Source: Comamonadaceae bacterium (GTDB lineage: Bacteria; Pseudomonadota; Gammaproteobacteria; Burkholderiales; Burkholderiaceae_C). Taken from it: 64,000 bases of DNA. The notes under the pieces are model-generated. The model did no database searches and was not told the origin of the DNA. It saw only the letters and a program-made list of their open reading frames with translations. A program made the position numbers and the translations under genes. The stretch is taken from NCBI GenBank assembly GCA_027483665.1, contig JAIXUC010000039.1, forward strand, positions 31,814-95,813, read 5' to 3'. Shown piece by piece: positions 38,003-45,690 of the stretch (positions are counted from its first letter, which is position 1; each line of letters starts with the position of its first letter).

Positions 38003-38344
38003 ATGTCCGACTTTGCTTTCACTTGGCCTGCATGGGCCACTTTCACCTCCTGGCCCGCATGGGCCACTTTGACCTCCTGGCCCGCATGGGCCAGCGCCAC
38101 CACCCTGGTCGACTTGGTCATCGCCGTCTCACTCGCTGAAGTGCTGTTGCTGTGGGCCTGGCACAAGCACACCGGGCGCGGCGTGCCCTTGGGCGAGGTG
38201 TGGCCCAACCTCTTATCGGGCCTGCTGCTGATGCTGGCGCTGCGCAGCGTGCTGGCAGGCTGGAGCCCGGCAGTGCTGGCCTTATGCCTGCTGGCCTCGG
38301 GCATGGCCCATGCATGGGACTTGTGGCGCCGCTGGAAGCGTTGA
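38003..38344 (+). CDS. Unknown small membrane protein preceding bchI
   Basis: The predicted 113-residue protein starts at ATG 38003 (MSDFAFTWPAWATFTS). An in-frame ATG at 37952 would add 17 residues. The N-terminus contains a threefold Trp-rich peptide repeat TSWPAWA encoded by a 27-base direct repeat. It is followed by two to three hydrophobic segments (VDLVIAVSLAEVLLLWAWH, LLSGLLLMLALRSVLAG, AVLALCLLASGMAHAWD) and a basic end (LWRRWKR). I do not recognise the family. It is the first gene of the plus-strand block leading to bchI, 117 bases upstream. Confidence 0.6.
   Translation: MSDFAFTWPAWATFTSWPAWATLTSWPAWASATTLVDLVIAVSLAEVLLLWAWHKHTGRGVPLGEVWPNLLSGLLLMLALRSVLAGWSPAVLALCLLASGMAHAWDLWRRWKR
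38030..38093 (+). repeat. 27-bp in-frame tandem repeat (about 2.4 copies)
   Basis: Two 27-base units (38030-38056 and 38057-38083), differing at one base, are followed by a ten-base partial unit. 27 is a multiple of three, so the reading frame is kept and nine residues (WATFTSWPA) are repeated. This resembles replication-slippage expansion in a coding region. Confidence 0.9.
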
Positions 38345-38461
38345 TCCTTGGCCGCGCGTTGCCGACTGACAGCTCAAGACGTCCAGTTCAAATGACATAC
38401 TCTGCAGTGACCATTCACACCCGGCGCCCGCAAGCGGCGCATCGATAACCGCAAGGCAGGC

Positions 38462-39490
38462 ATGGCACAGGCGTTTCCTTTTTCCGCCATCGTTGGACAA
38501 GACGAGATGAAACAGGCCATATTGATGGCCGCCACCGAACCCGCTCTGGGCGGCGTGCTGGTTTTTGGGGACCGCGGCACCGGCAAATCGACCGCCGTGC
38601 GCTCATTAGCCGCCTTGTTGCCGCCCATGAAAGTGGTGCTGGGCTGCCGCTACCACTGCGACCCGGCCTCCAAAGCCCAAGCCTGCGAAGACTGCCCCAC
38701 GCTCAAGTCGGGCAAAGTGCGCACGCAAGAGATCCCCGTGCCCGTGGTCGACCTGCCCTTGGGTGCTACCGAAGACCGGGTGGTTGGCGCCCTGGATCTG
38801 GAGCGCGCCCTGTCAGCAGGCGTCAAGGCTTTCGAGCCCGGCCTGCTGGCGCGGGCCAACCGGGGCTTTCTTTATATAGATGAGGTGAACTTGCTCGAAG
38901 ACCACTTGGTCGATCTGCTGATCGACGTGGCCGCCTCGGGCGAAAACGTGGTCGAACGCGAAGGCCTGTCGGTGCGGCACCCTGCGCGCTTCGTGCTGGT
39001 CGGCAGTGGCAACCCGGAAGAAGGCGAGTTGCGCCCGCAGCTGCTGGACCGCTTCGGCTTGTCGGTGGAGGTGAAAACCCCCACCGAACTCTCCGAGCGG
39101 ATCGAAGTGGTGAAGCGCCGCGACGCTTTTGAGCGCGACCCAGCCGCTTTTTCCCAAACGTGGGAAGCCCAAGACGCTGCGGTGCGCGCACAGTTGGTAT
39201 CGGCCCGCAAACGCCTGCAGCAGGTAAAAGTGCCCGACGAGGTGCTGGAACACGCCGCTCGCCTGTGCATGCAGTTGGGCACAGACGGCCTGCGCGGCGA
39301 GCTCACGCTGATGCGCGCGGCACGTGCCCGGGCTGCGCTCGACGGTGCACGGCAGGTCACGCTGGCGCACCTGCAAAGGGTCGCACCTTCGGCCTTGCGC
39401 CACCGCCTGAGGCGCAACCCGCTGGATGACACGGGCTCTGGCGTCCGGGTGCAGCGGGTGATGGACAGCCTGTTCGCCCCGGCCACCTGA
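38462..39490 (+). CDS. bchI: Magnesium chelatase subunit I
   Basis: BchI is the AAA+ ATPase of magnesium chelatase, which inserts Mg2+ into protoporphyrin IX, the first committed step of bacteriochlorophyll synthesis. The 342-residue protein has Walker A FGDRGTGKST, Walker B YIDEVNLLEDHLVDLL, and the family segment VVEREGLSVRHPARFVLVGS. Ribosome-binding site AAGGCAGG lies before ATG 38462. bchD follows after 17 bases. No clear TGT-N12-ACA repressor site was found in the 117 bases upstream. Confidence 0.97.
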   Translation: MAQAFPFSAIVGQDEMKQAILMAATEPALGGVLVFGDRGTGKSTAVRSLAALLPPMKVVLGCRYHCDPASKAQACEDCPTLKSGKVRTQEIPVPVVDLPLGATEDRVVGALDLERALSAGVKAFEPGLLARANRGFLYIDEVNLLEDHLVDLLIDVAASGENVVEREGLSVRHPARFVLVGSGNPEEGELRPQLLDRFGLSVEVKTPTELSERIEVVKRRDAFERDPAAFSQTWEAQDAAVRAQLVSARKRLQQVKVPDEVLEHAARLCMQLGTDGLRGELTLMRAARARAALDGARQVTLAHLQRVAPSALRHRLRRNPLDDTGSGVRVQRVMDSLFAPAT

Positions 39491-39507
39491 AGGCCAAGAT
39501 CAGCGCG

Positions 39508-41436
39508 ATGGCCGAACCGGAAAGCCTCTGGCCAGACGCCATGCTGGCGGCGGCTTTGCTGGCCATTGACCCGGCGGGTTTGGGTGGCGCTGCGCTGCGC
39601 GCCGGTGCCGGCCCGGTGCGCGACGAATGGCTGTCGCTGCTGCGCCGCTGGCTCCCTGAAGACACCCCGTGGCAGCGCGTACCGCTGAACATTCAAGACG
39701 AGCGTCTGCTGGGCGGCATGGACCTCTCCGCCACGCTGGCCCGAGGCCAGGCGGTCGCACAGCGCGGCGTGCTGGCCGGTGCCCATGGCGGCGTGGTGGT
39801 GCTGCCCATGGCGGAGCGGCTGTCGCCAACGACCGTGGCGCGGCTGGCCGCCGTGATGGACACCGGTGAAGTCCAGTTGCAGCGCGATGGCTTGAGCCAA
39901 AGCCACCCGGCGCGGCTGGCAGTGGTGGCCCTCGACGAAGGCGAAGGTGCCGACGAAACCGTGGCCCCATCCTTGGTTGACCGCATGGCCTTTCGGTTGA
40001 ACCTATCCGAAGTGTCGCCACGCGAGGTGCAAGACGCGCTGTCTGCAGAAGCAGCCACCCTGGGCTTGGAGGTGGCCCAGGCACGCCAGCGCCTGCGGCT
40101 GGTTCGCCCAAGCGACGAGGCCGTGACAGCGCTGTGCGAGGTGGCCCAGCAACTGGGTGTTGATTCGCTGCGCGCGCCCTGGTTGGCCCTGCGCGCGGCC
40201 TGCGCCCACGCAGCTCTGGACGACGAGCGCGAGCCAGCAGAGCACCATTTGGCGGCAGCCGCCCGCTTGGTCCTGGCACCCCGTGCCACCCGCTTGCCCG
40301 CGCCACCGCAGCCAGCCGATACCGAGTCGGCGCCCGAGCCAGAGCCGACCCCTGAGGAAGACCGCGACCCTCCAGAGGACCAGCCGCCGCCACCCGAAGA
40401 AGATGAGGAGGCGCCACTAGAGACTCCCGACCCGTCCGACACTGAAGAAGACCCGTCGGCAGACACCGACGACACGCAGGAACCCAAGGCAGAGGACATC
40501 GCCGCCATGCAAGACCGGGTGCTGGCTGCAGCGCAAGCCGCCATTCCAGCAGGACTCCTGGCACTTTTGGCGCAGGCCTCTGGGCCGCGCAGCGCCAGCA
40601 GTTCGCAAGGTGCAGGTGCCTCGCGTTTGAGCCTGCTGCGCGGTCGCCCTTTGGGCACACGCCGCGGCCGTTTGGGCAGCGGGGCCAGGCTGCACCTGCT
40701 GGACACGCTGCGCGCGGCAGCGCCTTGGCAGCGGCTGCGTCAGGCGCAAGAACATGGTTCAGAGCGGGCTGCAGAACGCGCAGCAAAGGGCGGGCAGCGC
40801 ATCCATGTGCTGCCAGAAGACTTTCACATCCAGCAGTTCCGCCAACCTCGCGAAACCACCACCGTGTTCGTGGTGGACGCCTCGGGCTCCTCGGCTCTGA
40901 ACCGGCTGGGTGAGGCCAAAGGCGCGGTGGAGTTGTTGCTGGCCGATTGCTACGTGCGCCGCGACAAGGTGGCGGTGCTTGCTTTTCGCGGGCGCAGCGC
41001 AGAGCTGCTGCTGCCGCCCACCCGATCATTGGTGCGCGCCAAACGCAGCCTGAGCGGCCTGCCCGGCGGGGGCGGCACACCCATCGCGCACGCGCTCGAT
41101 GCAGCCACCGAATTGGTGACGGCTGTCCAGCGCCGGGGGGACAGCGCTACCGTGGTGCTGCTGACCGATGGCAAGGCCAACGTCACCCGCGCTGGCACGG
41201 GCGGCAGGCCACAAGCCGAGCAAGACGCACTCGCCTCGGCGGTGCGCCTGCGCCTGACACGCGCCAGCCTGTTGCTGATAGACACCTCGCCGCAACCGGC
41301 CGCGCAGGCACGCGCATTGGCCCAGGCGATGGCGGCGCGCTACGTGCCCCTGCCGCAAGCCGGTGCCCTGCAAATTTCCCAGGCCGTTCGTTTGGCCCAG
41401 TCCTTGCACAAGCCAGCGGACGGCAGCCGTGTCTGA
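39508..41436 (+). CDS. bchD: Magnesium chelatase subunit D
   Basis: BchD is the platform subunit of Mg-chelatase. The 642-residue protein has an N-terminal AAA-like domain without an intact Walker A, then a strongly acidic Pro-rich linker (about residues 270-330, ending near EEDPSADTDDTQEPKAED). The C-terminal von Willebrand A domain has a MIDAS motif DASGS in VFVVDASGSSALNRLGEAKG. This domain order is the BchD hallmark. It overlaps bchO by eight bases. Confidence 0.96.
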   Translation: MAEPESLWPDAMLAAALLAIDPAGLGGAALRAGAGPVRDEWLSLLRRWLPEDTPWQRVPLNIQDERLLGGMDLSATLARGQAVAQRGVLAGAHGGVVVLPMAERLSPTTVARLAAVMDTGEVQLQRDGLSQSHPARLAVVALDEGEGADETVAPSLVDRMAFRLNLSEVSPREVQDALSAEAATLGLEVAQARQRLRLVRPSDEAVTALCEVAQQLGVDSLRAPWLALRAACAHAALDDEREPAEHHLAAAARLVLAPRATRLPAPPQPADTESAPEPEPTPEEDRDPPEDQPPPPEEDEEAPLETPDPSDTEEDPSADTDDTQEPKAEDIAAMQDRVLAAAQAAIPAGLLALLAQASGPRSASSSQGAGASRLSLLRGRPLGTRRGRLGSGARLHLLDTLRAAAPWQRLRQAQEHGSERAAERAAKGGQRIHVLPEDFHIQQFRQPRETTTVFVVDASGSSALNRLGEAKGAVELLLADCYVRRDKVAVLAFRGRSAELLLPPTRSLVRAKRSLSGLPGGGGTPIAHALDAATELVTAVQRRGDSATVVLLTDGKANVTRAGTGGRPQAEQDALASAVRLRLTRASLLLIDTSPQPAAQARALAQAMAARYVPLPQAGALQISQAVRLAQSLHKPADGSRV

Positions 41437-42334
41437 GCGCCTGGACTGGGCGCGCGACGGTGCCCATTGGCCGTTGCGCGAGGCCAGCCGTCACGTGTTG
41501 GCCGAGGGCTTGAGCTGGCATGTCCAACACCTGCCGCAAGGGTGGCTTGATGCGCCCACCAGCGCCTGCGATGCGCCGGTGATCGTGCTGCTGCACGGCA
41601 CGGGCGCATCGACCCACTCTTGGCGCGACCTTTTGCCGCTGTTGGCGCAACGCGCCCGAGTGCTGTCGCTGGATTTGCCAGGCCACGCCTTCACCGGCAT
41701 GCCGCCGCGCGCGCAAATGTCGCTGCCCGGCATGGCGGCCTTGGTCAGCGGCTTGTTGCGGCACCTGGGCGTGCGGCCCGATTTGCTGGTGGGCCATTCG
41801 GCAGGCGCTGCGGTTGCGGTCCGCATGGTGCTGGACGCCAGCGTCAGCCCCAAGGCCTGCATCAGCCTGAATGGAGCCTTGTTGCCTTTGCCGGGATTGG
41901 CCGGGCGGATGTTTTCCCCCACAGCGCGTGTGTTGGCCTTGCTGCCGGGCGTGCCCGAGCTCTTCGCCAGGGGCGCTTCCAGCGCGGGCGTGGTGCAACG
42001 GCTGATGGACAGCACCGGCTCGCGACTGGACAGCACGGGCACCGCGCTCTACGCCCAGCTTGTTCGCAACCCCGGACACGCCGCGGGTGCGCTGGCCATG
42101 ATGTCGCAGTGGGACTTGCCCGCCCTGGCGCGCGCGCTGCCAAGCCTGCAGGTGCCGGTTCACTTGGTGGTGGGCCTGCAAGACCGCACGGTTCCACCCA
42201 GCCAGGGCGAGGATCTGCAGCGCCTGTTGCCCCACAGCACGCTCACCCGGGTGCCGGGTCTGGGCCATTTGGCCCATGAAGAACAACCCGCTCAAGCGGC
42301 CACTTGGGTGCTGCGCCACCTGCCCGGAGGCTGA
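41429..42334 (+). CDS. bchO: BchO alpha/beta hydrolase (Mg-chelatase-linked)
   Basis: The 301-residue alpha/beta-hydrolase is encoded next to bchID in purple bacteria. The start is taken as GTG 41429 (SERLDWARDGAHWPLR) overlapping the bchD stop, because BchO proteins share this N-terminus; the upstream ATG lies deep within bchD. Oxyanion region LHGTGASTHSW, nucleophile elbow VGHSAGAAVA and a terminal His in GLGHLAHEEQP are present. Its exact role in Mg-chelation is not established. Confidence 0.92.
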   Translation: MSERLDWARDGAHWPLREASRHVLAEGLSWHVQHLPQGWLDAPTSACDAPVIVLLHGTGASTHSWRDLLPLLAQRARVLSLDLPGHAFTGMPPRAQMSLPGMAALVSGLLRHLGVRPDLLVGHSAGAAVAVRMVLDASVSPKACISLNGALLPLPGLAGRMFSPTARVLALLPGVPELFARGASSAGVVQRLMDSTGSRLDSTGTALYAQLVRNPGHAAGALAMMSQWDLPALARALPSLQVPVHLVVGLQDRTVPPSQGEDLQRLLPHSTLTRVPGLGHLAHEEQPAQAATWVLRHLPGG

Positions 42335-42377
42335 AGGCAACCCGTCAAGCAGGGATGACCCTGCCCGGTCGACGATA

Positions 42378-42395
42378 TGTATCGCTTGACTGACA
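42378..42395 (+). promoter_or_regulatory. PpsR/CrtJ-type operator 1 upstream of crtE
   Basis: The sequence is TGT-ATCGCTTGACTG-ACA, an exact TGT-N12-ACA match to the redox/light-responsive repressor site of purple bacteria. It is separated by seven bases from a second copy, and paired sites about this far apart are what CrtJ/PpsR binds cooperatively. Confidence 0.82.
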
Positions 42396-42402
42396 CCCTA
42401 TG

Positions 42403-42420
42403 TGTCATCTTTAATTGACA
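42403..42420 (+). promoter_or_regulatory. PpsR/CrtJ-type operator 2 upstream of crtE
   Basis: TGT-CATCTTTAATTG-ACA is a second exact TGT-N12-ACA palindrome, 45 bases before the crtE ATG. It overlaps an alternative GTG start (42402), which argues that translation really begins at 42465. Confidence 0.85.
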
Positions 42421-42464
42421 CATGGCGTCGGGCACCCGGTCAGACGCCGCTTCAAGGGGTGGCC

Positions 42465-43430
42465 ATGGGACACATTGCACGCATCGAAAAGGCTTTGCTG
42501 GCCGCCTTGGCCAGCAGCAGCGCTCCAGACGGCCCACCGCGCTTAGCCGCCGCCTGCCGGCACGCCGTGTTTCCAGGTGGCGCGCGCATTCGCCCGCAGT
42601 TGTGCTTGGCGGTGGCCATGGCTTGTGGCGACAGCGACCCCGTGCTGACCGATGCTGCAGCGGTGGCCATCGAGTTGCTGCACTGCGCCTCGCTGGTGCA
42701 CGACGACCTGCCCTGCTTCGACAACGCCGACCTGCGCAGGGGCCAACCGACCGTTCACCGCGCCTTTGATGAACGTTTGGCCGTGCTCAGCGGAGACGCA
42801 CTCATCGTGCTGGCCTTTCAGTGGGTCGCCGCCGCTCCGGCAGCGCATCCCTCGCGCTTGGCAGGCCTCATCGGAACCATCGCCCGGGGTGTTGCCGCGC
42901 CGCATGGCATCGTGGCTGGCCAGTCGTGGGAGTGCGAGCCCAAGGTTCGCTTGAGCGACTACCAACGCGCCAAGACCGGCGTCTTGTTTGCAGCAGCCAC
43001 CGCAGCCGGCGCCCAGTCGGCTGGCGCAGACCCTCTGCCCTGGCTGGCCTTGGGTGATCGCCTGGGCGAGGCCTACCAAATTGCGGACGACATCCGCGAC
43101 GTCGTTGCCGACCCGCAAATGCTGGGCAAGCCCGTTGGCCAAGACGCCGCCTTGGGTCGGCCCAGCGCCGCTTGCGAGCTGGGCTTGAGCGGGGCGTTCG
43201 AGCAGTTCGAGCGCTTCGTGGCCCAGGCCAGCGCCGCTGTACCTGACTGCGCTGGTGCCAAAGCGCTGCGCCAACTGGTGAAACAAGAGTCCGAGCGCCT
43301 GGTGCCGCGGGCTTGGTCGCGCGACCTCTCGCGCAATCGAGTGCCCGAAGTCTGCCGCGCCAAAAACAGTTTGGCGACGCCAGCCAGAGCCAAGGCCCAG
43401 CAGTCAGCAGCCAATGGGGTGGCGCATTGA
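42465..43430 (+). CDS. crtE: Geranylgeranyl diphosphate synthase
   Basis: CrtE makes the C20 isoprenoid precursor for carotenoids and the bacteriochlorophyll phytyl tail. The 321-residue protein has the two aspartate-rich motifs, DDLPCFD (in HDDLPCFDNADLRRGQPT) and DDIRD (in QIADDIRDV). ATG 42465 is preceded by AAGGGGT at good spacing. The longer GTG frame from 42402 would overlap a repressor palindrome. It begins a new transcription unit, with crtF following. Confidence 0.94.
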   Translation: MGHIARIEKALLAALASSSAPDGPPRLAAACRHAVFPGGARIRPQLCLAVAMACGDSDPVLTDAAAVAIELLHCASLVHDDLPCFDNADLRRGQPTVHRAFDERLAVLSGDALIVLAFQWVAAAPAAHPSRLAGLIGTIARGVAAPHGIVAGQSWECEPKVRLSDYQRAKTGVLFAAATAAGAQSAGADPLPWLALGDRLGEAYQIADDIRDVVADPQMLGKPVGQDAALGRPSAACELGLSGAFEQFERFVAQASAAVPDCAGAKALRQLVKQESERLVPRAWSRDLSRNRVPEVCRAKNSLATPARAKAQQSAANGVAH

Positions 43431-43438
43431 CCGCACTG

Positions 43439-44608
43439 ATGGCTCAGCTGCCCTGGATCGAGCGTTGGTATGACCTGCGCGACCGTCTCACGGCCAGCCG
43501 CGCCTTTCAGCGCTGGGCCGCAGCCTTTCCGCTGACCCGCCCGATAGCGCGCCGGCGTGCGCGCGAGCTCTTTGAGTTGGTTGCGGGCTTTGTCCACTCC
43601 CAGGTGTTGGCCGCCTGCGTGAAGCTGCGCTTGTTCGACTTGCTGGCCGCCGGCCCCATGAGCAGTGCAGACATCAGCCGTCGCATTGGCCTGCCGCTGG
43701 ATCGCACCGAGCGTTTGCTGGCAGCCGCCATTGCCTTGCGGTTGGTGCAGCCGCGTGGCAAAGATCGGTTCGGACTGGGTGTCTTGGGCGCACCCATGGT
43801 GGGCAACACCGGCATTGCCGCCATGGTCGAACACCACGACGCGTTGTATTTCGACCTGCGCGACCCGCTGGCTTTGCTGCAAGGCCAAAGCACCGATCGC
43901 GCCTTGGCTGGCTATTGGCCTTACGCAGAACACAAAGGCCTGGACGCCCTGCCCGCTGAGCGCGTTCGCGCTTATTCGGCACTCATGTCAGCCTCCCAGC
44001 CGCTGGTGGGCGACGAGGTGGTGGCCTCTTACGACCTGTCGCGCCACCGCTGCCTGTTGGACGTGGGCGGCGGCGACGGCACCTTCCTGTCCATCGTTGC
44101 CAAAGCGGCACCCGATCTGCGCTTGCACTTGTTCGACTTGCCCCAGGTGGCCTCGGTGGCACGACAACGACTGCTGGCCGAAGGGCTGGCGACCCGTTGC
44201 AACGTGAGTGGCGGGAGCTTCTTCGACGACGCCTTGCCCAAGGGCGCAGACGTGGCCAGCCTGGTTCGCGTCATCTTCGACCACCCAGATGAACGAGCGC
44301 TGCAAATTTTGAAGGCGGTACACGCGGCACTGCCCGTGGGCGGCACGCTGCTGTTAGCCGAACCCATGGCTGCCGCTGACGGAACCAGCGGCTCCTCAGA
44401 TGCTTACTTCGACTTCTATCTGATGGCGATGGGCCGGGGTCGTTTGCGCAGCCCGCAAGCACTCATGCAGCTGCTGAGCCAAGCAGGCTTTGACAACGCC
44501 AGGGTCGTGCCGACGCACATGCCCCTGAACACCGGGCTCATCCTTGCTCAAGCGACCGCTGTCAAGCCTGCTGGATACCTTGGTAAAAACCCGAACCGCG
44601 AAGTGTAA
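43439..44608 (+). CDS. crtF: Demethylspheroidene/hydroxyneurosporene O-methyltransferase
   Basis: CrtF adds the 1-methoxy group to acyclic carotenoids of the spheroidene or spirilloxanthin series, using S-adenosylmethionine. The 389-residue protein has an N-terminal winged-helix-like dimerisation part (ADISRRIGLPLDRTERLLAA) and the SAM-binding motif CLLDVGGGDGTFLSIVAKA. The start could alternatively be TTG 43427 overlapping the crtE stop, which has a GGGGTGG element five bases upstream. The difference is four residues. It lies between crtE and bchC, the usual order. Confidence 0.93.
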   Translation: MAQLPWIERWYDLRDRLTASRAFQRWAAAFPLTRPIARRRARELFELVAGFVHSQVLAACVKLRLFDLLAAGPMSSADISRRIGLPLDRTERLLAAAIALRLVQPRGKDRFGLGVLGAPMVGNTGIAAMVEHHDALYFDLRDPLALLQGQSTDRALAGYWPYAEHKGLDALPAERVRAYSALMSASQPLVGDEVVASYDLSRHRCLLDVGGGDGTFLSIVAKAAPDLRLHLFDLPQVASVARQRLLAEGLATRCNVSGGSFFDDALPKGADVASLVRVIFDHPDERALQILKAVHAALPVGGTLLLAEPMAAADGTSGSSDAYFDFYLMAMGRGRLRSPQALMQLLSQAGFDNARVVPTHMPLNTGLILAQATAVKPAGYLGKNPNREV

Positions 44609-44621
44609 ATTTAAGTTGACA
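44604..44621 (+). promoter_or_regulatory. PpsR/CrtJ-type operator 1 upstream of bchC
   Basis: TGT-AAATTTAAGTTG-ACA is an exact TGT-N12-ACA palindrome that overlaps the crtF stop codon. It marks the promoter of the bchCXYZ-puf superoperon. Confidence 0.85.
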
Positions 44622-44629
44622 ACTTACTT

Positions 44630-44647
44630 AGTACATTTAAGATGACA
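44630..44647 (+). promoter_or_regulatory. Imperfect PpsR/CrtJ-type operator 2 upstream of bchC
   Basis: AGT-ACATTTAAGATG-ACA lies exactly eight bases after the first site and shares its central ATTTAAG and terminal TGACA with it. One half-site deviates from TGT. An eight-base gap between paired sites is the arrangement bound cooperatively by CrtJ at the Rhodobacter bchC promoter. Confidence 0.65.
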
Positions 44648-44650
44648 CTC

Positions 44651-44737
44651 ATGACAGCCCACGACGAAACCCCATCAGCCAGCGCCACTGCGCAGGCTCT
44701 GGCCGGTATCGCTATGGTGTGTGGAGCGCGCCTGTGA
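44651..44737 (+). CDS. Possible 28-residue leader reading frame before bchC
   Basis: The frame MTAHDETPSASATAQALAGI...GARL opens right after the repressor sites and its TGA overlaps the bchC GTG start as GTGA. It could couple bchC translation to upstream initiation. No homology is recognised and no strong ribosome-binding site precedes it. It may be only a spacer. Confidence 0.3.
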   Translation: MTAHDETPSASATAQALAGIAMVCGARL

Positions 44738-45690
44738 TCAAGGCACAGGCCATCGTTTTAGAACAGCCCAGGCTGCTGCGGGTGGCCGAGCTGCCACTGA
44801 GCGCGCCGGGCGAAGCCGACGTGGTGGTGCAGGTCTCGCACAGTGGCATCAGCACCGGTAACGAGCGTCTTTTGTGGAACGGCTCCATGCCGTCTTTCCC
44901 AGGCTTGGCCTACCCCTTGGTCCCCGGCGATGAATCGGTGGGTGAAGTGGTTTGGGCTGGCTCGGCCAGTGGTCGTCATGTAGGTGCCCGGGTGTTTGTG
45001 CCAGGTGCTCAGTGCTTCGGTGAGGTGCGATCGCTCCATGGCGCCGCAGCGTCCACCTTGGTAGTTCCTGGCGCCCGGGTTGAACCCTTGAGCGCTGACC
45101 TGGGCGAAGAAGCCGTGTTGCTGGCCATGGCCGCCACGGCCTACCACGCGGTTGCCCAAGGCGGCAAGCGCGAGGTCGTGAACGCGCCAGAACTCATCGT
45201 CGGCCATGGCGTGCTGGGTCGGCTTCTTGCCCGTCTGACCGTTGCTGCCGGCCTGGCCGCACCCACCGTGTGGGAGCTCGACGCGCAGCGCCAGCAAGGC
45301 GGGGAAGGCTACGAGGTCATCCGCCCGCAAGACGACCCGCGTCATGACTACAGAGCCATTTACGACGTCAGTGGCGACGGCCGCGTCCTCGACCAACTCA
45401 TTGGTCGCCTCTGCCCCGGTGGCGAGGTGGTGCTGGCTGGCTTTTACGCCGAGCCCTTGAGTTTTGCTTTCGCGCCAGCCTTCCTGCGCGAAGCCACCAT
45501 CCGCGCCGCTGCAGAGTGGCAGCGCCCCGACCTGCTGGCCGTCAAGCAACTGGTTGCCAGCGGTCAGTTGTCCTTGGCCGGACTCATCACCCACCAGTTC
45601 GAAGCACCGCAAGCGGCCAAGGCCTACGCCACAGCGTTTTCGGACACGGCCTGCCTGAAAACCATTCTTGATTGGAGAGCCTGCGCATGA
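44734..45690 (+). CDS. bchC: Bacteriochlorophyllide a dehydrogenase
   Basis: BchC oxidises the 3-hydroxyethyl group of the bacteriochlorophyll precursor to the 3-acetyl group. The 318-residue medium-chain dehydrogenase-like protein contains VSHSGISTGNERLLWNGSMP near the N-terminus, as in other BchC. GTG 44734 was selected (IKAQAIVLEQPRLLRV); a GTG five codons earlier is possible. It heads bchC-bchX-bchY-bchZ under the repressor sites and overlaps bchX by four bases. Confidence 0.93.
   Translation: MIKAQAIVLEQPRLLRVAELPLSAPGEADVVVQVSHSGISTGNERLLWNGSMPSFPGLAYPLVPGDESVGEVVWAGSASGRHVGARVFVPGAQCFGEVRSLHGAAASTLVVPGARVEPLSADLGEEAVLLAMAATAYHAVAQGGKREVVNAPELIVGHGVLGRLLARLTVAAGLAAPTVWELDAQRQQGGEGYEVIRPQDDPRHDYRAIYDVSGDGRVLDQLIGRLCPGGEVVLAGFYAEPLSFAFAPAFLREATIRAAAEWQRPDLLAVKQLVASGQLSLAGLITHQFEAPQAAKAYATAFSDTACLKTILDWRACA

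Noticed and set aside
38030..38093. CRISPR-like repeat before bchI
   Set aside because: The units are directly adjacent without spacers and lie in frame within a coding region.
38345..38461. PpsR/CrtJ site before bchI
   Set aside because: TGACA-like elements occur but no TGT-N12-ACA palindrome could be found.
39500..41080. 526-codon open frame antisense to bchD
   Set aside because: Pro/Arg/Ala-rich shadow; bchD on the plus strand has full family evidence.
42402..42464. GTG 42402 as the crtE start
   Set aside because: It overlaps a perfect repressor palindrome and adds residues unlike GGPP synthases; ATG 42465 has a good ribosome-binding site.
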